Below, piece by piece: positions 1 through 9,030 of a stretch of DNA of 64,000 nt. The DNA is from Marinospirillum perlucidum (GTDB taxonomy: Bacteria > Pseudomonadota > Gammaproteobacteria > Pseudomonadales > Halomonadaceae). The stretch is taken from the NCBI RefSeq assembly GCF_003336805.1, contig NZ_QFWJ01000002.1, positions 456,844 to 520,843 of the forward strand, read 5' to 3'. A program made the position numbers and the translations under genes. The notes below the pieces were generated by a model. That model did no database searches. It saw nothing but the letters and a program-made list of their open reading frames with translations, and had not been told where the DNA came from. Numbering within the stretch: position 1 is the first letter of the stretch; every line of letters starts with the position of its first letter.

Positions 1-478
1 GCTCAAATTCCAGATAGCCCTGCATAAAGTCATCGACGGAGAGTTGATGGCCCGATGCGATCAGGGAACCCACACTCAGCGTGGCGGTTTCGGTGAAATA
101 AAGCCCATTCGGATTGACCAGAATGACATTGCCGTTGGCCTGAATTTGACCGCGAACGACACTGGCATTGGCATCCAGTATCTGGTTGTAAACAAAAGAG
201 CTGGAAGAAGGCTGATTGAAGTGAACCCTTTCATTCTCGGCAACATTAAAACTGCCCCACTCCACAGCAAGACGCGAGGAGTTCTGATGGATTTCTGTTG
301 TCGATCCGCTTTGGTTGATACTGCCCTGGCCACCGGTGATCTTGCCCCCTGTTGGAGCAGCGTGCAGGGGTGTACCCCCCAGGGCCAGCAGAGCAGTGGC
401 CAGGGCGGTCGGAGCTAAACGGTGCAGCTCAGAAATGATAGGCGATGTCGAGCCAGACTTGGCTGCTCGCTTCTTCAT
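1..478 (-). CDS. Filamentous haemagglutinin-type TpsA exoprotein, N-terminal part (runs off the window)
   Basis: The reverse strand reads in one open frame from ATG at 478 to the window edge, about 159 residues. It starts MKKRAAKSG, has a long signal peptide ending near LGGTPLHAA, and continues with the TPS secretion domain: a GGKITGGQG start, an IHQNSSRLAVEWGSFNV stretch, and VILVNPNGLYF, which matches the NPNGI hallmark of this domain. TpsA proteins are large beta-helical adhesins or toxins exported through a dedicated TpsB pore. The gene starts 50 bp inside the end of tpsB in a different frame, so the two are probably translationally coupled. The start is my choice; the Shine-Dalgarno sequence is poor. 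The adhesin or toxin function lies outside the window and cannot be judged. Confidence 0.85.
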   Translation of the reverse strand, partial: MKKRAAKSGSTSPIISELHRLAPTALATALLALGGTPLHAAPTGGKITGGQGSINQSGSTTEIHQNSSRLAVEWGSFNVAENERVHFNQPSSSSFVYNQILDANASVVRGQIQANGNVILVNPNGLYFTETATLSVGSLIASGHQLSVDDFMQGYLEFE

Positions 479-2279
479 CGGGATCGCTCTCGTCCGTTAC
501 CGGAAAAGCCAACTGCAAGCGTGAGCTTAGCTGGTTGGGTAAATTGAATCGGGCCCCTAAACCCAGGCTGGCCAATTGGTAAGCACCTTGAATCTCGCTG
601 GGTTGGGGGTCATTTTTCTCGCCATAGGCCAGATCATAAAAAAAGGTAAACTGCAGTAAATCCCGCCAGCGCCATTCCTGGTAGGCCTGGATGTCGCCGA
701 TGAAAGGTGCCTGAAGGATATACTCTAAGGATAGCAGAGCACCGGAATCATAGAGGGTCCAGGATGATGGAAAACCGCGTAAATGATCGGCACCACCGAC
801 TGCATACTGTTCCATGGGCACCAAAAGATCCGGCGAGTATTGCAGCTCCGTGCGTACCAGCAAGGAGGAGTTGCTGGTCAGGTTCTGCAGGCGTGAATAA
901 AAACCCAGGATTTTGGTAAATTCGCCTTCGGCATAGGGTAGCTGCCCATTTTTACGTGTTCCCGCTTGGCGGCTGGGTCTTTCGCCACGATCCAGCTCGT
1001 AGGCGCTGGCAGAATCCCCCATGGCTCCCAGAAGATCATTGAACCCCTGGCTGACCTCCAGACCGGCATAATTCAACCCGCCAAAGCGGGTATCCACGGA
1101 GTCATAGCTGACGCTTAATTTAAGCAGGGTCAAGCGATCCCGATTACTGGATTCACCATTGCGCTCGGTAATGGCTTCGCGCAGGCGTAGTTCGGTGCTG
1201 GTTGATAGATTGCGCTCACGGCTGCGAATCCAGATGCGCTCGCCCGAAAGCCCCGCCTGACTGGATTCACCGGATATATTGAGATTGGCAAATTCTCCGC
1301 CAACATCAAAGGTGTTGTAGCTGATATCCGCTCTAGCCTGGTAGAGACGATTGATGATGAGCTGATAATTAAGGGCCAGGTAACGGCTGTTATCCGGCTC
1401 GAAGCTTTGCTGCAGGGTGGTCGAAAGGCGATCAGCATTCCCGGTGATATTATTCCAGTGGAAACTACCGCGGGTACGAAATTCACCCGTGGTTTCGGAA
1501 CCATGATTATCCAGACGCAGGTCAGCATTGAAGCGATCTTCATTGGGAACGCGTATCAGGAGATCGGCCTCGCCAACTTCCTTGCCGGGTTGAAACATCC
1601 CGAAGGCAGCAAGCCCCGGATAATCGGTCAGAATCAAGAGACCGGATTCGGCTTCTGCCTGGCTAACCGGCTTTCCAAGCAGATCACTGAAAGCCTTGGT
1701 TAAAGTGGAAGTGGCATAGAGTTCATTGCCTTCTCCCAAAACCTGCCCCAGTTTGCCTTCGATCACCTGGATAGTGACTAGCCCATCCTCAACCGTTTGC
1801 ACGGGGACGACGGCCTTGGCCAGAATTAGACCGCGTGCACGGTAGTAATTGGTCACTCTGGCAGCGGCAGCTTCCAACTGGCCGATGGTGAAGCCCTCGG
1901 GCCTTTCCTGACGTGCTGTCTCCAGCCGTTCTTCCATTTCGCTTACCCAGATGTCCGCTTCTGGGTGGTTGTTGGCACCGGTCAAAACAAATTTTTCGAC
2001 CTGGACCTTTCCACCTGCATCAGCGGCAAAGGGTCTCTCTACCAGCGGCGGTATTTCCAGCAGAGCACCGGGCGGCTGGGGTGGGATACGAGGGGTTGCC
2101 GCTTCGGGACGTTGGGCACCGGGACGCACTTGATCAGGTAGGGGAAGTTCTTCGGCTGGTAGCGAAGGAGCCAATAACAGTAGAAAAAAACCAGGTAGCC
2201 AGATACAGATCAGCCATTGCCTGACAGGGTAACCTTCAGCAAACATGCAATAACAGATCTGTCTGTTGATCCGACTCAT
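429..2279 (-). CDS. TpsB outer-membrane transporter (ShlB/FhaC/HecB family)
   Basis: This 616-residue protein is a two-partner secretion pore. Residues about 20-43 form a signal sequence (ICIWLPGFFLLLLAPSLPA), followed by a proline-rich linker, POTRA domains (about 90-245, with IQVIEGKLGQV typical of POTRA 2) and a C-terminal 16-strand barrel. The family motif around the conserved arginine is visible as GGADHLRGFPSS, and the protein ends in an aromatic residue (IAYHF), as outer-membrane barrels do. It would recognise the TPS domain of the downstream, overlapping TpsA gene and export it. The first ATG is used here. It has AAGGG almost touching the start codon, so the true start could be a few codons downstream. 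Length fits the family (about 550-600). Confidence 0.9.
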   Translation of the reverse strand: MSRINRQICYCMFAEGYPVRQWLICIWLPGFFLLLLAPSLPAEELPLPDQVRPGAQRPEAATPRIPPQPPGALLEIPPLVERPFAADAGGKVQVEKFVLTGANNHPEADIWVSEMEERLETARQERPEGFTIGQLEAAAARVTNYYRARGLILAKAVVPVQTVEDGLVTIQVIEGKLGQVLGEGNELYATSTLTKAFSDLLGKPVSQAEAESGLLILTDYPGLAAFGMFQPGKEVGEADLLIRVPNEDRFNADLRLDNHGSETTGEFRTRGSFHWNNITGNADRLSTTLQQSFEPDNSRYLALNYQLIINRLYQARADISYNTFDVGGEFANLNISGESSQAGLSGERIWIRSRERNLSTSTELRLREAITERNGESSNRDRLTLLKLSVSYDSVDTRFGGLNYAGLEVSQGFNDLLGAMGDSASAYELDRGERPSRQAGTRKNGQLPYAEGEFTKILGFYSRLQNLTSNSSLLVRTELQYSPDLLVPMEQYAVGGADHLRGFPSSWTLYDSGALLSLEYILQAPFIGDIQAYQEWRWRDLLQFTFFYDLAYGEKNDPQPSEIQGAYQLASLGLGARFNLPNQLSSRLQLAFPVTDESDPDEEASSQVWLDIAYHF

Positions 2280-2613
2280 CCCTTTGACTCACTCGATAAA
2301 GATCTAACTCTCTGTTTTATTTAAACTATGTTTTATTTATGTAATAGAGCGTTAAATCATTTTAATAATTGATGAATATTAGCATTGCGCTTGACTGGTG
2401 GGCAAATTGCCACTCAAGGCCCGGGGGCCGCGAATACGCCCTTCCATGGTAGGGGTATTTAGGCGTTTTGGTATCACTGATTTCAGGTAGATCAGAGGCA
2501 GGTTTTAATTAAAAATAGTAATTTAATGTTGTCAGGGGAGCTAGATGCGAAAGCTATGCAGGATTTTGTGGCATTTCTGATAGGAAGGGTCATCCCTGAC
2601 CCCTGACACTTAT
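2280..2613. other. Intergenic region upstream of tpsB and downstream of putP
   Basis: No gene is supported in these 334 bases. The half next to tpsB (about 2310-2390) is AT-rich and probably holds the tpsB promoter, but I could not pick one -35/-10 pair. Near the putP stop there is a short inverted repeat (GGGTCA/TGACCC, 2588-2603) with no T-run, too weak to call a terminator. Confidence 0.5.
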
Positions 2614-4101
2614 TTACTTACGACGTCCTTCTTCCACGACAGCATCGAATTCTTCCAGAATTTCGGCATCGGGTTCGGGACTAATATTGCTCATAACAAT
2701 CATGGCAATGGCTGCCAGAATAAAGCCGGGTACGATTTCATAAAGATCGAAGATGCCCCCGGTCATATTGGCCCAGACCACCACGGTGACCCCGCCAATG
2801 ACGATACCCGCCATGGCACCCAGTGCTGTAGCGCGCTTCCAGAAAAGAGCCAACAACAGAACCGGACCAAAGGTGGCACCAAAACCGGCCCAGGCGTAGG
2901 AGACCAGATCCAGAACCGTGCTGTCATCATTCAGAGCCAGCAGCATGGCCGCCAGGGCAATCAGAATAACGGCAATGCGACCGATTTTGACCAGTTCTTT
3001 CTGGTCGGCATCCTTGCGGAAGATCGACTTGTAGAAGTCTTCAGTCAGGGCAGAAGAGGACACCAGCAGCTGAGAATCGGCAGTGGACATGACCGCAGCC
3101 AGAATGGCTGCCAGCAGGATACCAGCAATCACTGGGTGGAAGAGGGCGTTGACCATCACCATAAAGACGGTTTCACCATCACCCAGGCCGTTACTCAGGA
3201 AAACGGTACCAATCAGACCGATCAGCATGGCACAGAAGAGTGTCAGTGCTGTCCAGGAAACGGCGATACGACGTGCAGCAGGAATACGGTCGGCAGAAGA
3301 GATGGCAGCAAAACGGGCCAGAATATGAGGCTGACCAAAGTAGCCCAGGCCCCAGGCCAGGGAACTGACGATACCGATAAAGCTAAGGGCAGTGCCTGTC
3401 TCATCACTGAACCAGGTTAAAAGGTTGGGGTTGAGGTCACGGATACTGGAGAAAGTGGCATTCATCCCGCCCAGTTCGCCCATGGCCCAAAGAGGAACGA
3501 TGGCCAGAGCTGCAGCCATCATCAAACCTTGCAACAGATCCGTCCAGGAGACCGCCAGAAAACCACCGAACATGGTGTAGGAGACTACAGCCAGGGTGCC
3601 GAGTACGACTGCCAGCTTGTAGTCGAGGTTGAAGACGGTTTCAAAGAGCTTGCCACCAGCAACCAGACCGGAAGAGGTGTAGAAAAGGAAAAACAGAAGA
3701 ATAAACAGGGCAGAGACCACGCGCAGCATATTGGTCTTGTCGCGGAAACGCTGCTCCAGAAATTCAGGCAGGGTCAGGGAGTCACTGGCTTTAAAGCTGT
3801 AAAGGCGCAGGCGCGGAGCCATAAATAACCAGTTCAACCAGGTCCCGGCCAGAAGGCCTACAGCAATCCAGCTGGCACTCAGGCCGGATGCGTAGGCAGC
3901 ACCGGGCAGACCCAGAAGCAACCAGCCGGACATGTCTGATGCACCGGCGGAAAGCGCTGAACTCCAGGGACCCAGAGCGCGGCCACCCAGAATATAGTCA
4001 GAAAGATTCTGTGTTCTTTGGTAGGCAATCCAACCGATACCCATGATCACCGCTATATAGACGATGAAGGTCCAGCCGACTGCGGAACTGCTTTCAATCA
4101 T
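2614..4101 (-). CDS. putP: Sodium/proline symporter PutP
   Basis: PutP is an inner-membrane sodium:solute symporter (SSF family) that imports proline with Na+. The protein has about 13 predicted membrane segments and the usual signatures: YILGGRALGPWSSALSAGASDMSGWLLLGLPG near the N terminus and ASSADRIPAARR in the middle. I start it at ATG 4101 (MIESSSAVGW, 495 residues) because AAGGTGAG lies 4-5 bases upstream; an upstream in-frame ATG at 4161 has no ribosome site. It lies downstream of putA on the same strand, 128 bp away, across an unusual nested inverted repeat. Uptake by PutP and oxidation by PutA form one pathway, from external proline to glutamate. Confidence 0.95.
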   Translation of the reverse strand: MIESSSAVGWTFIVYIAVIMGIGWIAYQRTQNLSDYILGGRALGPWSSALSAGASDMSGWLLLGLPGAAYASGLSASWIAVGLLAGTWLNWLFMAPRLRLYSFKASDSLTLPEFLEQRFRDKTNMLRVVSALFILLFFLFYTSSGLVAGGKLFETVFNLDYKLAVVLGTLAVVSYTMFGGFLAVSWTDLLQGLMMAAALAIVPLWAMGELGGMNATFSSIRDLNPNLLTWFSDETGTALSFIGIVSSLAWGLGYFGQPHILARFAAISSADRIPAARRIAVSWTALTLFCAMLIGLIGTVFLSNGLGDGETVFMVMVNALFHPVIAGILLAAILAAVMSTADSQLLVSSSALTEDFYKSIFRKDADQKELVKIGRIAVILIALAAMLLALNDDSTVLDLVSYAWAGFGATFGPVLLLALFWKRATALGAMAGIVIGGVTVVVWANMTGGIFDLYEIVPGFILAAIAMIVMSNISPEPDAEILEEFDAVVEEGRRK

Positions 4102-4143
4102 AGACTCACCTTTTGGCTTGTTTTTGTATAACGCGTTATGGAA

Positions 4144-4219
4144 TGAATAGCAGTAGTCCATTTAAAGAAGCGCCGATGTAATCATTACAAGGGCGCTATA
4201 AAAACACGACTGCTATTCA
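4144..4219. repeat. Three nested inverted repeats between putA and putP
   Basis: Three concentric dyads share nearly one centre. The outer arms are TGAATAGCAGT (4144-4154) and ACTGCTATTCA (4209-4219), a perfect 11 bp match. The middle arms are AGCGCC (4169-4174) and GGCGCT (4192-4197). The centre is the 13-base palindrome TGTAATCATTACA (4177-4189). The whole can fold as one long interrupted hairpin in the putA-putP transcript, or act as operators for putP. There is no T-run beside it, so it is not a simple intrinsic terminator. The dyads are seen directly; the role is unknown. Confidence 0.75.
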
Positions 4220-4229
4220 CGTAATGCCA

Positions 4230-7200
4230 TTATTCACTTGCATCCTCGTCAGATTGAGCAAGCAAACTGGCATTGCCACCTATAGCAGCGGTATTGATCG
4301 TACGTGTGCGCTCAGTAGCAAAGCGCAGAAGGTAGTGGGGCCCGCCTGCTTTGGGCCCTGTACCTGATAGCCCCATACCGCCAAAGGGCTGGACACCAAC
4401 AACCGCACCGATCATGTTGCGGTTTACATAAACATTGCCGACTCTTACCTTGCTGTCGATGTAATCGGCAAAACTTTCATTACGGCTCTGGATGCCAAAA
4501 GTCAGGCCATAGCCGCTCTGATTGATATTGTCGATAACAGCATCCAGCTCCGTGGATTTAAAGCGAATAACATGCAGGATCGGGCCAAACTGTTCTCTTT
4601 CCAGCTCATCCAGACTGTTCAACTGGATAGCCACTGGAGCAACAAATACCCCCTTGGCCTGCAGTTCTTCAGGGACCTGGGTTTCTGCCAGGATACGGCC
4701 TTCACTACGAAAGCGCTCGACATGGGCCTGAAGGTTGTTGCGGGCAGCTTCATCAATCACCGGGCCAACGTCCGTGGCGGGATCACGAGGATCGCCCAGT
4801 TTCAGCTCCTGCATGGCTCCAGAAAGGATATCCATGACTTTGTCAGCAATATCTTCCTGCAAATATAGTACACGCAGTGCAGAACACCTTTGACCAGCAC
4901 TTGTGAAAGAGGATTCCACTACATCGGCAACCACCTGCTCAGGTAAGGCCGTGGAATCAACGATCATGGCGTTTTGACCACCGGTCTCAGCGACCAGGGC
5001 AGCCAGAGGCGCTTTATCACGGGCAGCCAGGCTGCGGTTGATGATCTGTGCGGTTTCTGTGGAACCGGTAAAGGCGACCCCGGTGACGCGTGGGTCCGAG
5101 GTCAGCACTGGCCCCAGATCCTTGCCCAGACCGGGCAGGAGCTGCACGACATCACGCGGCAAACCGGCTTCATACATGAGTTCAACACAGCGGCAGGCAA
5201 CCAGGGAAGTTTGTTCAGCTGGCTTGGCGACTACACTGTTGCCGGAAACAGTGGCGGCCATGATCTGGCCGAGAAAGATGGCGACCGGGAAGTTCCAGGG
5301 GCTGATGGCAACGAAAATGCCGCGACCAGTCAGATAGAGTTCGTTGGATTCGCCGGTGGGTCCGGGTAGAACACTGGTTTCGCCAAAGAGTTTTTCTGCC
5401 TGGAGGGCGTAGTAGCGACAAAAATCCACGGCTTCACGGATTTCGGCGACCCCATCGGCCAGTTGCTTACCGGCTTCCCGGGCACACAGAGCCATCAGTT
5501 CGGGCAGGTTGTCTTCCAGGGTGTCGCCGATCTTGCGCAGCAGGGCCGCTCTTTCTTCGACAGCCACCTGATTCCAGTCATGGAAAGCCTTCTCTGCCAC
5601 ATCCAGTGCTGCCTTGGCTTGTTCAGGTGTGGCCCATTGAATTTCACCCACCTGCTGGTTGCGATCAAAAGGACTGGTAATGGTCTGGGTCAGTTGGGTG
5701 TCACCTTCCAGCTGGGAACCCAGCAGAGGTGCTCCCTTCCACTGATGTTGATCCCAGGCGTGAATGGAGTCCAGAAGCGGTTCTAGTTGGCTGTTGATCA
5801 TTAAGCTTACACCTTTGGAGTTTTTACGGTTGGCACCATAGATATCCAGTGGCAGGGGTATCTGTGGGTTGCGATAGGTTTTCTTGTTGGCCAGTTGCTC
5901 GAGCGGGTGGCGGCAGAGGCCTTCCACGGGTACGCGCTCATCCACGAGTTGGTGAACAAAGGAAGAGTTGGCACCATTTTCCAGCAGGCGTCTGACCAGA
6001 TAAGGCAGTAGATCCTTGTGAGCACCCACAGGGGCATAGATACGGCAGTAGGTGCCTTGAGGTGCACGTTTGAGCGCCTGGTTGTAAAGAGCTTCACCCA
6101 TGCCGTACAGGCGTTGGAATTCAATGGGGCGGTCACCGGCCATATCCAAGAGGCAAGTCAGGGTATGGGCATTGTGGGTGGCAAACTGGGGGAAGATCCG
6201 GCCACGAGTCGCTTCAGAGAGGAGGAAGCGAGCACAGGCCAGATAGGCCACATCGGTGTTGGCCTTGCGGGTGAAAACGGGATACCCGCCCAGTCCCAGC
6301 ACCTGGGCATGTTTGATTTCAGTGTCCCAGTAGGCCCCTTTAACCAGGCGTACCGGGATCTCGTCGCCCTGCTCCTGGGAAAGGCGGGTCAGCCAATGCA
6401 AGGTGGGCAGTGCACGTTTGGCATAGGCTTGAACAACCAGACCCAGCTTGCCCCAACCCTTGTTCTGATCGCGGTAAACCCGCTCGAAAACTTCCAGGGA
6501 GAGCTCCAGGCGATCCGCTTCTTCGGCATCCAGTGTCAGAGCAACATCCAGCTCCCGGGCACGCTGAACCAGTTTGCTCAGGCTGGCTGTCAATTCCTGC
6601 AGAATTCTTTCTCTTTTGCCGCGCTCGTAACGCGGATGCAGGGCGGACAGCTTGATGGAGACTGAGGGGGCGGGTGCTTCACCGGTAATGCCCGTATCCG
6701 CTTCACCGACCAGTTCGATGGCATTCAGGTAGGCATCAAAGTAGCGCTGGGCATCAGCTGCGGTACGTGCCGCTTCGCCTAGCATATCAAAGGAGTAGGT
6801 GTAGCCTTTTTTGAACAGGGGCTTGCCGTTTTTCAGGGCTTCGGGAAGGGTACGCCCCAGAACAAACTGGTGGCCCATGAGTTTCATGGACTGGGACATT
6901 ACCTGACGAACCACGGGTTCACCCAGACGGCTGACCAGGCGATTAAGCACAGGAACCGGTTTGTTGTCACGCTTGTCCACGCCTACTACACGGCCGGTCA
7001 GCATCAATCCCCAGGTGGAAGCATTGACCAGCAGGGAATCGCTTTGCCCCAGGTGACGTTTCCAGTCAGCAATCGATAGCTTGTCACGAATCAGGTCCTC
7101 GGCAGTGCGCGAATCGGGAATGCGCAACAGGGCTTCGGCCAGGCACATCAGCAACACGCCCTCCTGGGTGTCCAGGCTGTATTGCTGCAGCAGGCGATCA

Positions 7201-7463
7201 ATGCTATCGATGGCATCGCCCTGGCTGCGAACTTCACGAACCAATTCTGCTGTTTGCGTGGCCAGACGCTGGAAATCTTCGGGATGATGGTCGAGAACCT
7301 TGACCAGTTCTTCCATGAAGCTGTCTTCATCAACCATGTAATGCTGGCTGAGATCGGCGAAAATGTCGGCCAGCTGCTGGTTTTGCAGATCGGGATTCAA
7401 CAGCTGGGCAGCACTCATATGCTCGCTGGTATTCTGTTGATGGAGAGGATGGCTATAGGACAT
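4230..7463 (-). CDS. putA: Bifunctional proline dehydrogenase / L-glutamate-gamma-semialdehyde dehydrogenase PutA
   Basis: PutA oxidises proline to P5C with FAD in its first domain, and P5C to glutamate with NAD+ in its second. The proline dehydrogenase barrel covers about residues 70-500, with the substrate-site stretch LPYLVRRLLENGANSSFV. The aldehyde dehydrogenase domain follows (about 560-1060), with the NAD-site ISPWNFPVAIFLGQ, the glutamate region LVAETGGQNAM and the catalytic cysteine in SAGQRCSALR. I start it at 7463 (MSYSHPLH, about 1077 residues), with GGAG 7 bases upstream. Unlike the E. coli protein (about 1320 residues) it has no N-terminal ribbon-helix-helix domain and no long C-terminal extension, so it should not repress its own operon. 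The divergent AraC-type gene is the likely regulator. Confidence 0.95.
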   Translation of the reverse strand: MSYSHPLHQQNTSEHMSAAQLLNPDLQNQQLADIFADLSQHYMVDEDSFMEELVKVLDHHPEDFQRLATQTAELVREVRSQGDAIDSIDRLLQQYSLDTQEGVLLMCLAEALLRIPDSRTAEDLIRDKLSIADWKRHLGQSDSLLVNASTWGLMLTGRVVGVDKRDNKPVPVLNRLVSRLGEPVVRQVMSQSMKLMGHQFVLGRTLPEALKNGKPLFKKGYTYSFDMLGEAARTAADAQRYFDAYLNAIELVGEADTGITGEAPAPSVSIKLSALHPRYERGKRERILQELTASLSKLVQRARELDVALTLDAEEADRLELSLEVFERVYRDQNKGWGKLGLVVQAYAKRALPTLHWLTRLSQEQGDEIPVRLVKGAYWDTEIKHAQVLGLGGYPVFTRKANTDVAYLACARFLLSEATRGRIFPQFATHNAHTLTCLLDMAGDRPIEFQRLYGMGEALYNQALKRAPQGTYCRIYAPVGAHKDLLPYLVRRLLENGANSSFVHQLVDERVPVEGLCRHPLEQLANKKTYRNPQIPLPLDIYGANRKNSKGVSLMINSQLEPLLDSIHAWDQHQWKGAPLLGSQLEGDTQLTQTITSPFDRNQQVGEIQWATPEQAKAALDVAEKAFHDWNQVAVEERAALLRKIGDTLEDNLPELMALCAREAGKQLADGVAEIREAVDFCRYYALQAEKLFGETSVLPGPTGESNELYLTGRGIFVAISPWNFPVAIFLGQIMAATVSGNSVVAKPAEQTSLVACRCVELMYEAGLPRDVVQLLPGLGKDLGPVLTSDPRVTGVAFTGSTETAQIINRSLAARDKAPLAALVAETGGQNAMIVDSTALPEQVVADVVESSFTSAGQRCSALRVLYLQEDIADKVMDILSGAMQELKLGDPRDPATDVGPVIDEAARNNLQAHVERFRSEGRILAETQVPEELQAKGVFVAPVAIQLNSLDELEREQFGPILHVIRFKSTELDAVIDNINQSGYGLTFGIQSRNESFADYIDSKVRVGNVYVNRNMIGAVVGVQPFGGMGLSGTGPKAGGPHYLLRFATERTRTINTAAIGGNASLLAQSDEDASE

Positions 7464-7590
7464 AAAGTCGCTCCGGTGTTTTATTTTTAACCTTGTGGAC
7501 AAGTTTGGTTGGCGCAGCCCTGTTTGTCTTGATTGAAACTCAGAAGCTTTTGTTCCAGACTCTGATAACAGCCTCGATCAGGTAAAAAAC

Positions 7591-8340
7591 ATGCAAGCCC
7601 GAATACGCAGTTTTCCCTTGCCGACCCGTTGTCTGCATCATGACCATGATTACCATCAGCTGGTCATTGCGCTTTCCGGAAGTGCCGAATTTGAGATTGC
7701 CGGCTACGGTGGACGGGTGGATGCCATGCACGGCTGCCTGGTTCCCGCCGGAGAGATTCATTTCTATGAAGGCTTGGGCAAAAATCACCATGTCGTCATG
7801 GATTTCCCCCTGCATACCGCCCAGCAGGAATTGGAAAGACTGTTTGACCGCCCCCGCTATTTCACGGCGGATGCCAGCTTGCGCCTCTTGTTGGGTTTTC
7901 TGGAAAAGGAGCAGCGTCTTTGGGAGGAATCCCGGGATGCCGTGGAAGGCATGTCCAAGGTGTTTTTGGGCAGCTTGTATCAGCGTCTTTTCGAACAACC
8001 CAAGGCCTTGCCGGCTCCTAAGGGACGCCTGGATCTAGTCAGTCTGGAAGTCTATATCCAGCAGCATCTGGCTGAACCCCTGCCGGTTGCCCGTCTGGCC
8101 GAGGTGGCCTGCGTCAGTCCGGGACATTTTCATGCCCTTTTTCGCGAGGCAACAGGCACCACGCCTGCCCAGTATTTGACTCAGGCTCGTCTGGAAAGAG
8201 CCCAGGATCTGCTCAGGGAAACCCGCTTGTCCATGTCGGTGATTGCCGAGGAAGTCGGGTTTGCCAGCCAAAGCTCCCTGGCTCATGCCTTTCAACGTTA
8301 TTACGGCAAAACCCCGGGTGAAATACGCAATTTGCACTGA
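7591..8340 (+). CDS. AraC-family regulator, probable activator of putA/putP
   Basis: The 249-residue protein has an N-terminal cupin-like sensor domain (DHDYHQLVIALSGSAEFEI, then GCLVPAGEIHFYEG) and a C-terminal AraC/XylS DNA-binding domain (about 150-249). The second has two helix-turn-helix units: LARLAEVACVSPGHFHALFREATGTTPAQYL and SMSVIAEEVGFASQSSLAHAFQRYYGKTPGE. It is divergent from putA with 127 bp between the starts. In Pseudomonas aeruginosa an AraC-type protein, PruR, activates proline catabolism, and PutA here lacks its own repressor domain. I therefore infer proline-responsive control, but orthology with PruR was not tested. Confidence 0.85.
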   Translation: MQARIRSFPLPTRCLHHDHDYHQLVIALSGSAEFEIAGYGGRVDAMHGCLVPAGEIHFYEGLGKNHHVVMDFPLHTAQQELERLFDRPRYFTADASLRLLLGFLEKEQRLWEESRDAVEGMSKVFLGSLYQRLFEQPKALPAPKGRLDLVSLEVYIQQHLAEPLPVARLAEVACVSPGHFHALFREATGTTPAQYLTQARLERAQDLLRETRLSMSVIAEEVGFASQSSLAHAFQRYYGKTPGEIRNLH

Positions 8341-8401
8341 TTTTTCCGGCCCGGCTTTGCGGTAAATAGTCACAGCCTGCCTAAGGTATTAGTACAAATG
8401 G

Positions 8402-8430
8402 TTACGCAGCCTGGCTTTCTTGGGTATAAT
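8402..8430 (+). promoter_or_regulatory. Candidate sigma70 promoter for cytochrome c5
   Basis: A perfect TATAAT (8425-8430) follows a weak -35 (TTACGC, 8402-8407) at 17 bp. The cytochrome gene starts at 8540, giving a leader of about 105 bases. The -10 is convincing, the -35 is not. Confidence 0.45.
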
Positions 8431-8539
8431 TCCACTACCAATTTTCAGTTATGAAGTAAAAACAAACAGGCTGTGCTCGGCAAAGGCTTGCGAGCCGTAT
8501 CCGGTTGGCCTGAAATCCAGACTACTAGAGGTGGTGAGA

Positions 8540-8971
8540 GTGAAACAAAGAATTCAGGTTACCCGCATTCTGGCGGCGGCAGTTTTTGGTTTGGGTGCTT
8601 TGCTGGCCCTGCAGGCTCAGGCAACCACAGGCTCTGCTGAAGAAATTGCTGAGCGTCTGAAGCCAGCCGGTGAACTCTGCCTGGAAGGCATGGATTGTGG
8701 CGGTGCCGCTGTTGCTGAGGCTTCCGGTCCTGCTCGCTCCGGTGATGAAGTCTATTCCGCTGTTTGTGCTGCCTGTCATGACACTGGCGCTGCAGGTGCT
8801 CCCAAGAAGGGTGATGCTGCGGCCTGGTCTGATCGCCTGAACAAGTCCATGGATGAGCTGGCTTCCAGTGTTATCAATGGCCTGGGTGCCATGCCTCCCC
8901 GCGGTGGCAGCAACGCTTCCGATGAAGAAATCATGAATGCGGTTGAATTCCTGGTTGAAGCCAGCCAGTAA
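8540..8971 (+). CDS. Periplasmic cytochrome c5-family protein
   Basis: This small class I cytochrome c carries one haem: CAACH binds it covalently, and the methionine in GAMPPRGG is the expected axial ligand. The start is GTG at 8540 (VKQRIQVTRI, 143 residues), chosen because AGAGG lies 8 bases upstream and because it gives a clean signal peptide (RILAAAVFGLGALLALQAQA). A longer reading from 8420 would add 40 residues that look untranslated. Members of the family are periplasmic electron carriers between membrane complexes and terminal oxidases or reductases; the partner is not visible here. A strong terminator follows. The gene converges on rep. Confidence 0.9.
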   Translation: MKQRIQVTRILAAAVFGLGALLALQAQATTGSAEEIAERLKPAGELCLEGMDCGGAAVAEASGPARSGDEVYSAVCAACHDTGAAGAPKKGDAAAWSDRLNKSMDELASSVINGLGAMPPRGGSNASDEEIMNAVEFLVEASQ

Positions 8972-8984
8972 GTTGATCGCCCCT

Positions 8985-9019
8985 AAAAAAACCCTGGTGC
9001 TTTGGCCCAGGGTTTTTTT
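8985..9019. terminator. Bidirectional intrinsic terminator
   Basis: A hairpin with stem ACCCTGG/CCAGGGT is flanked by an A-run on the left and seven Ts on the right. It lies between the convergent cytochrome c5 and rep genes and can end transcription from both sides. Confidence 0.92.
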
Positions 9020-9030
9020 GTGCCTGCTCG

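Noticed and set aside
2588..2603. Terminator after putP
   Set aside because: GGGTCA/TGACCC hairpin is short and has no T-run.
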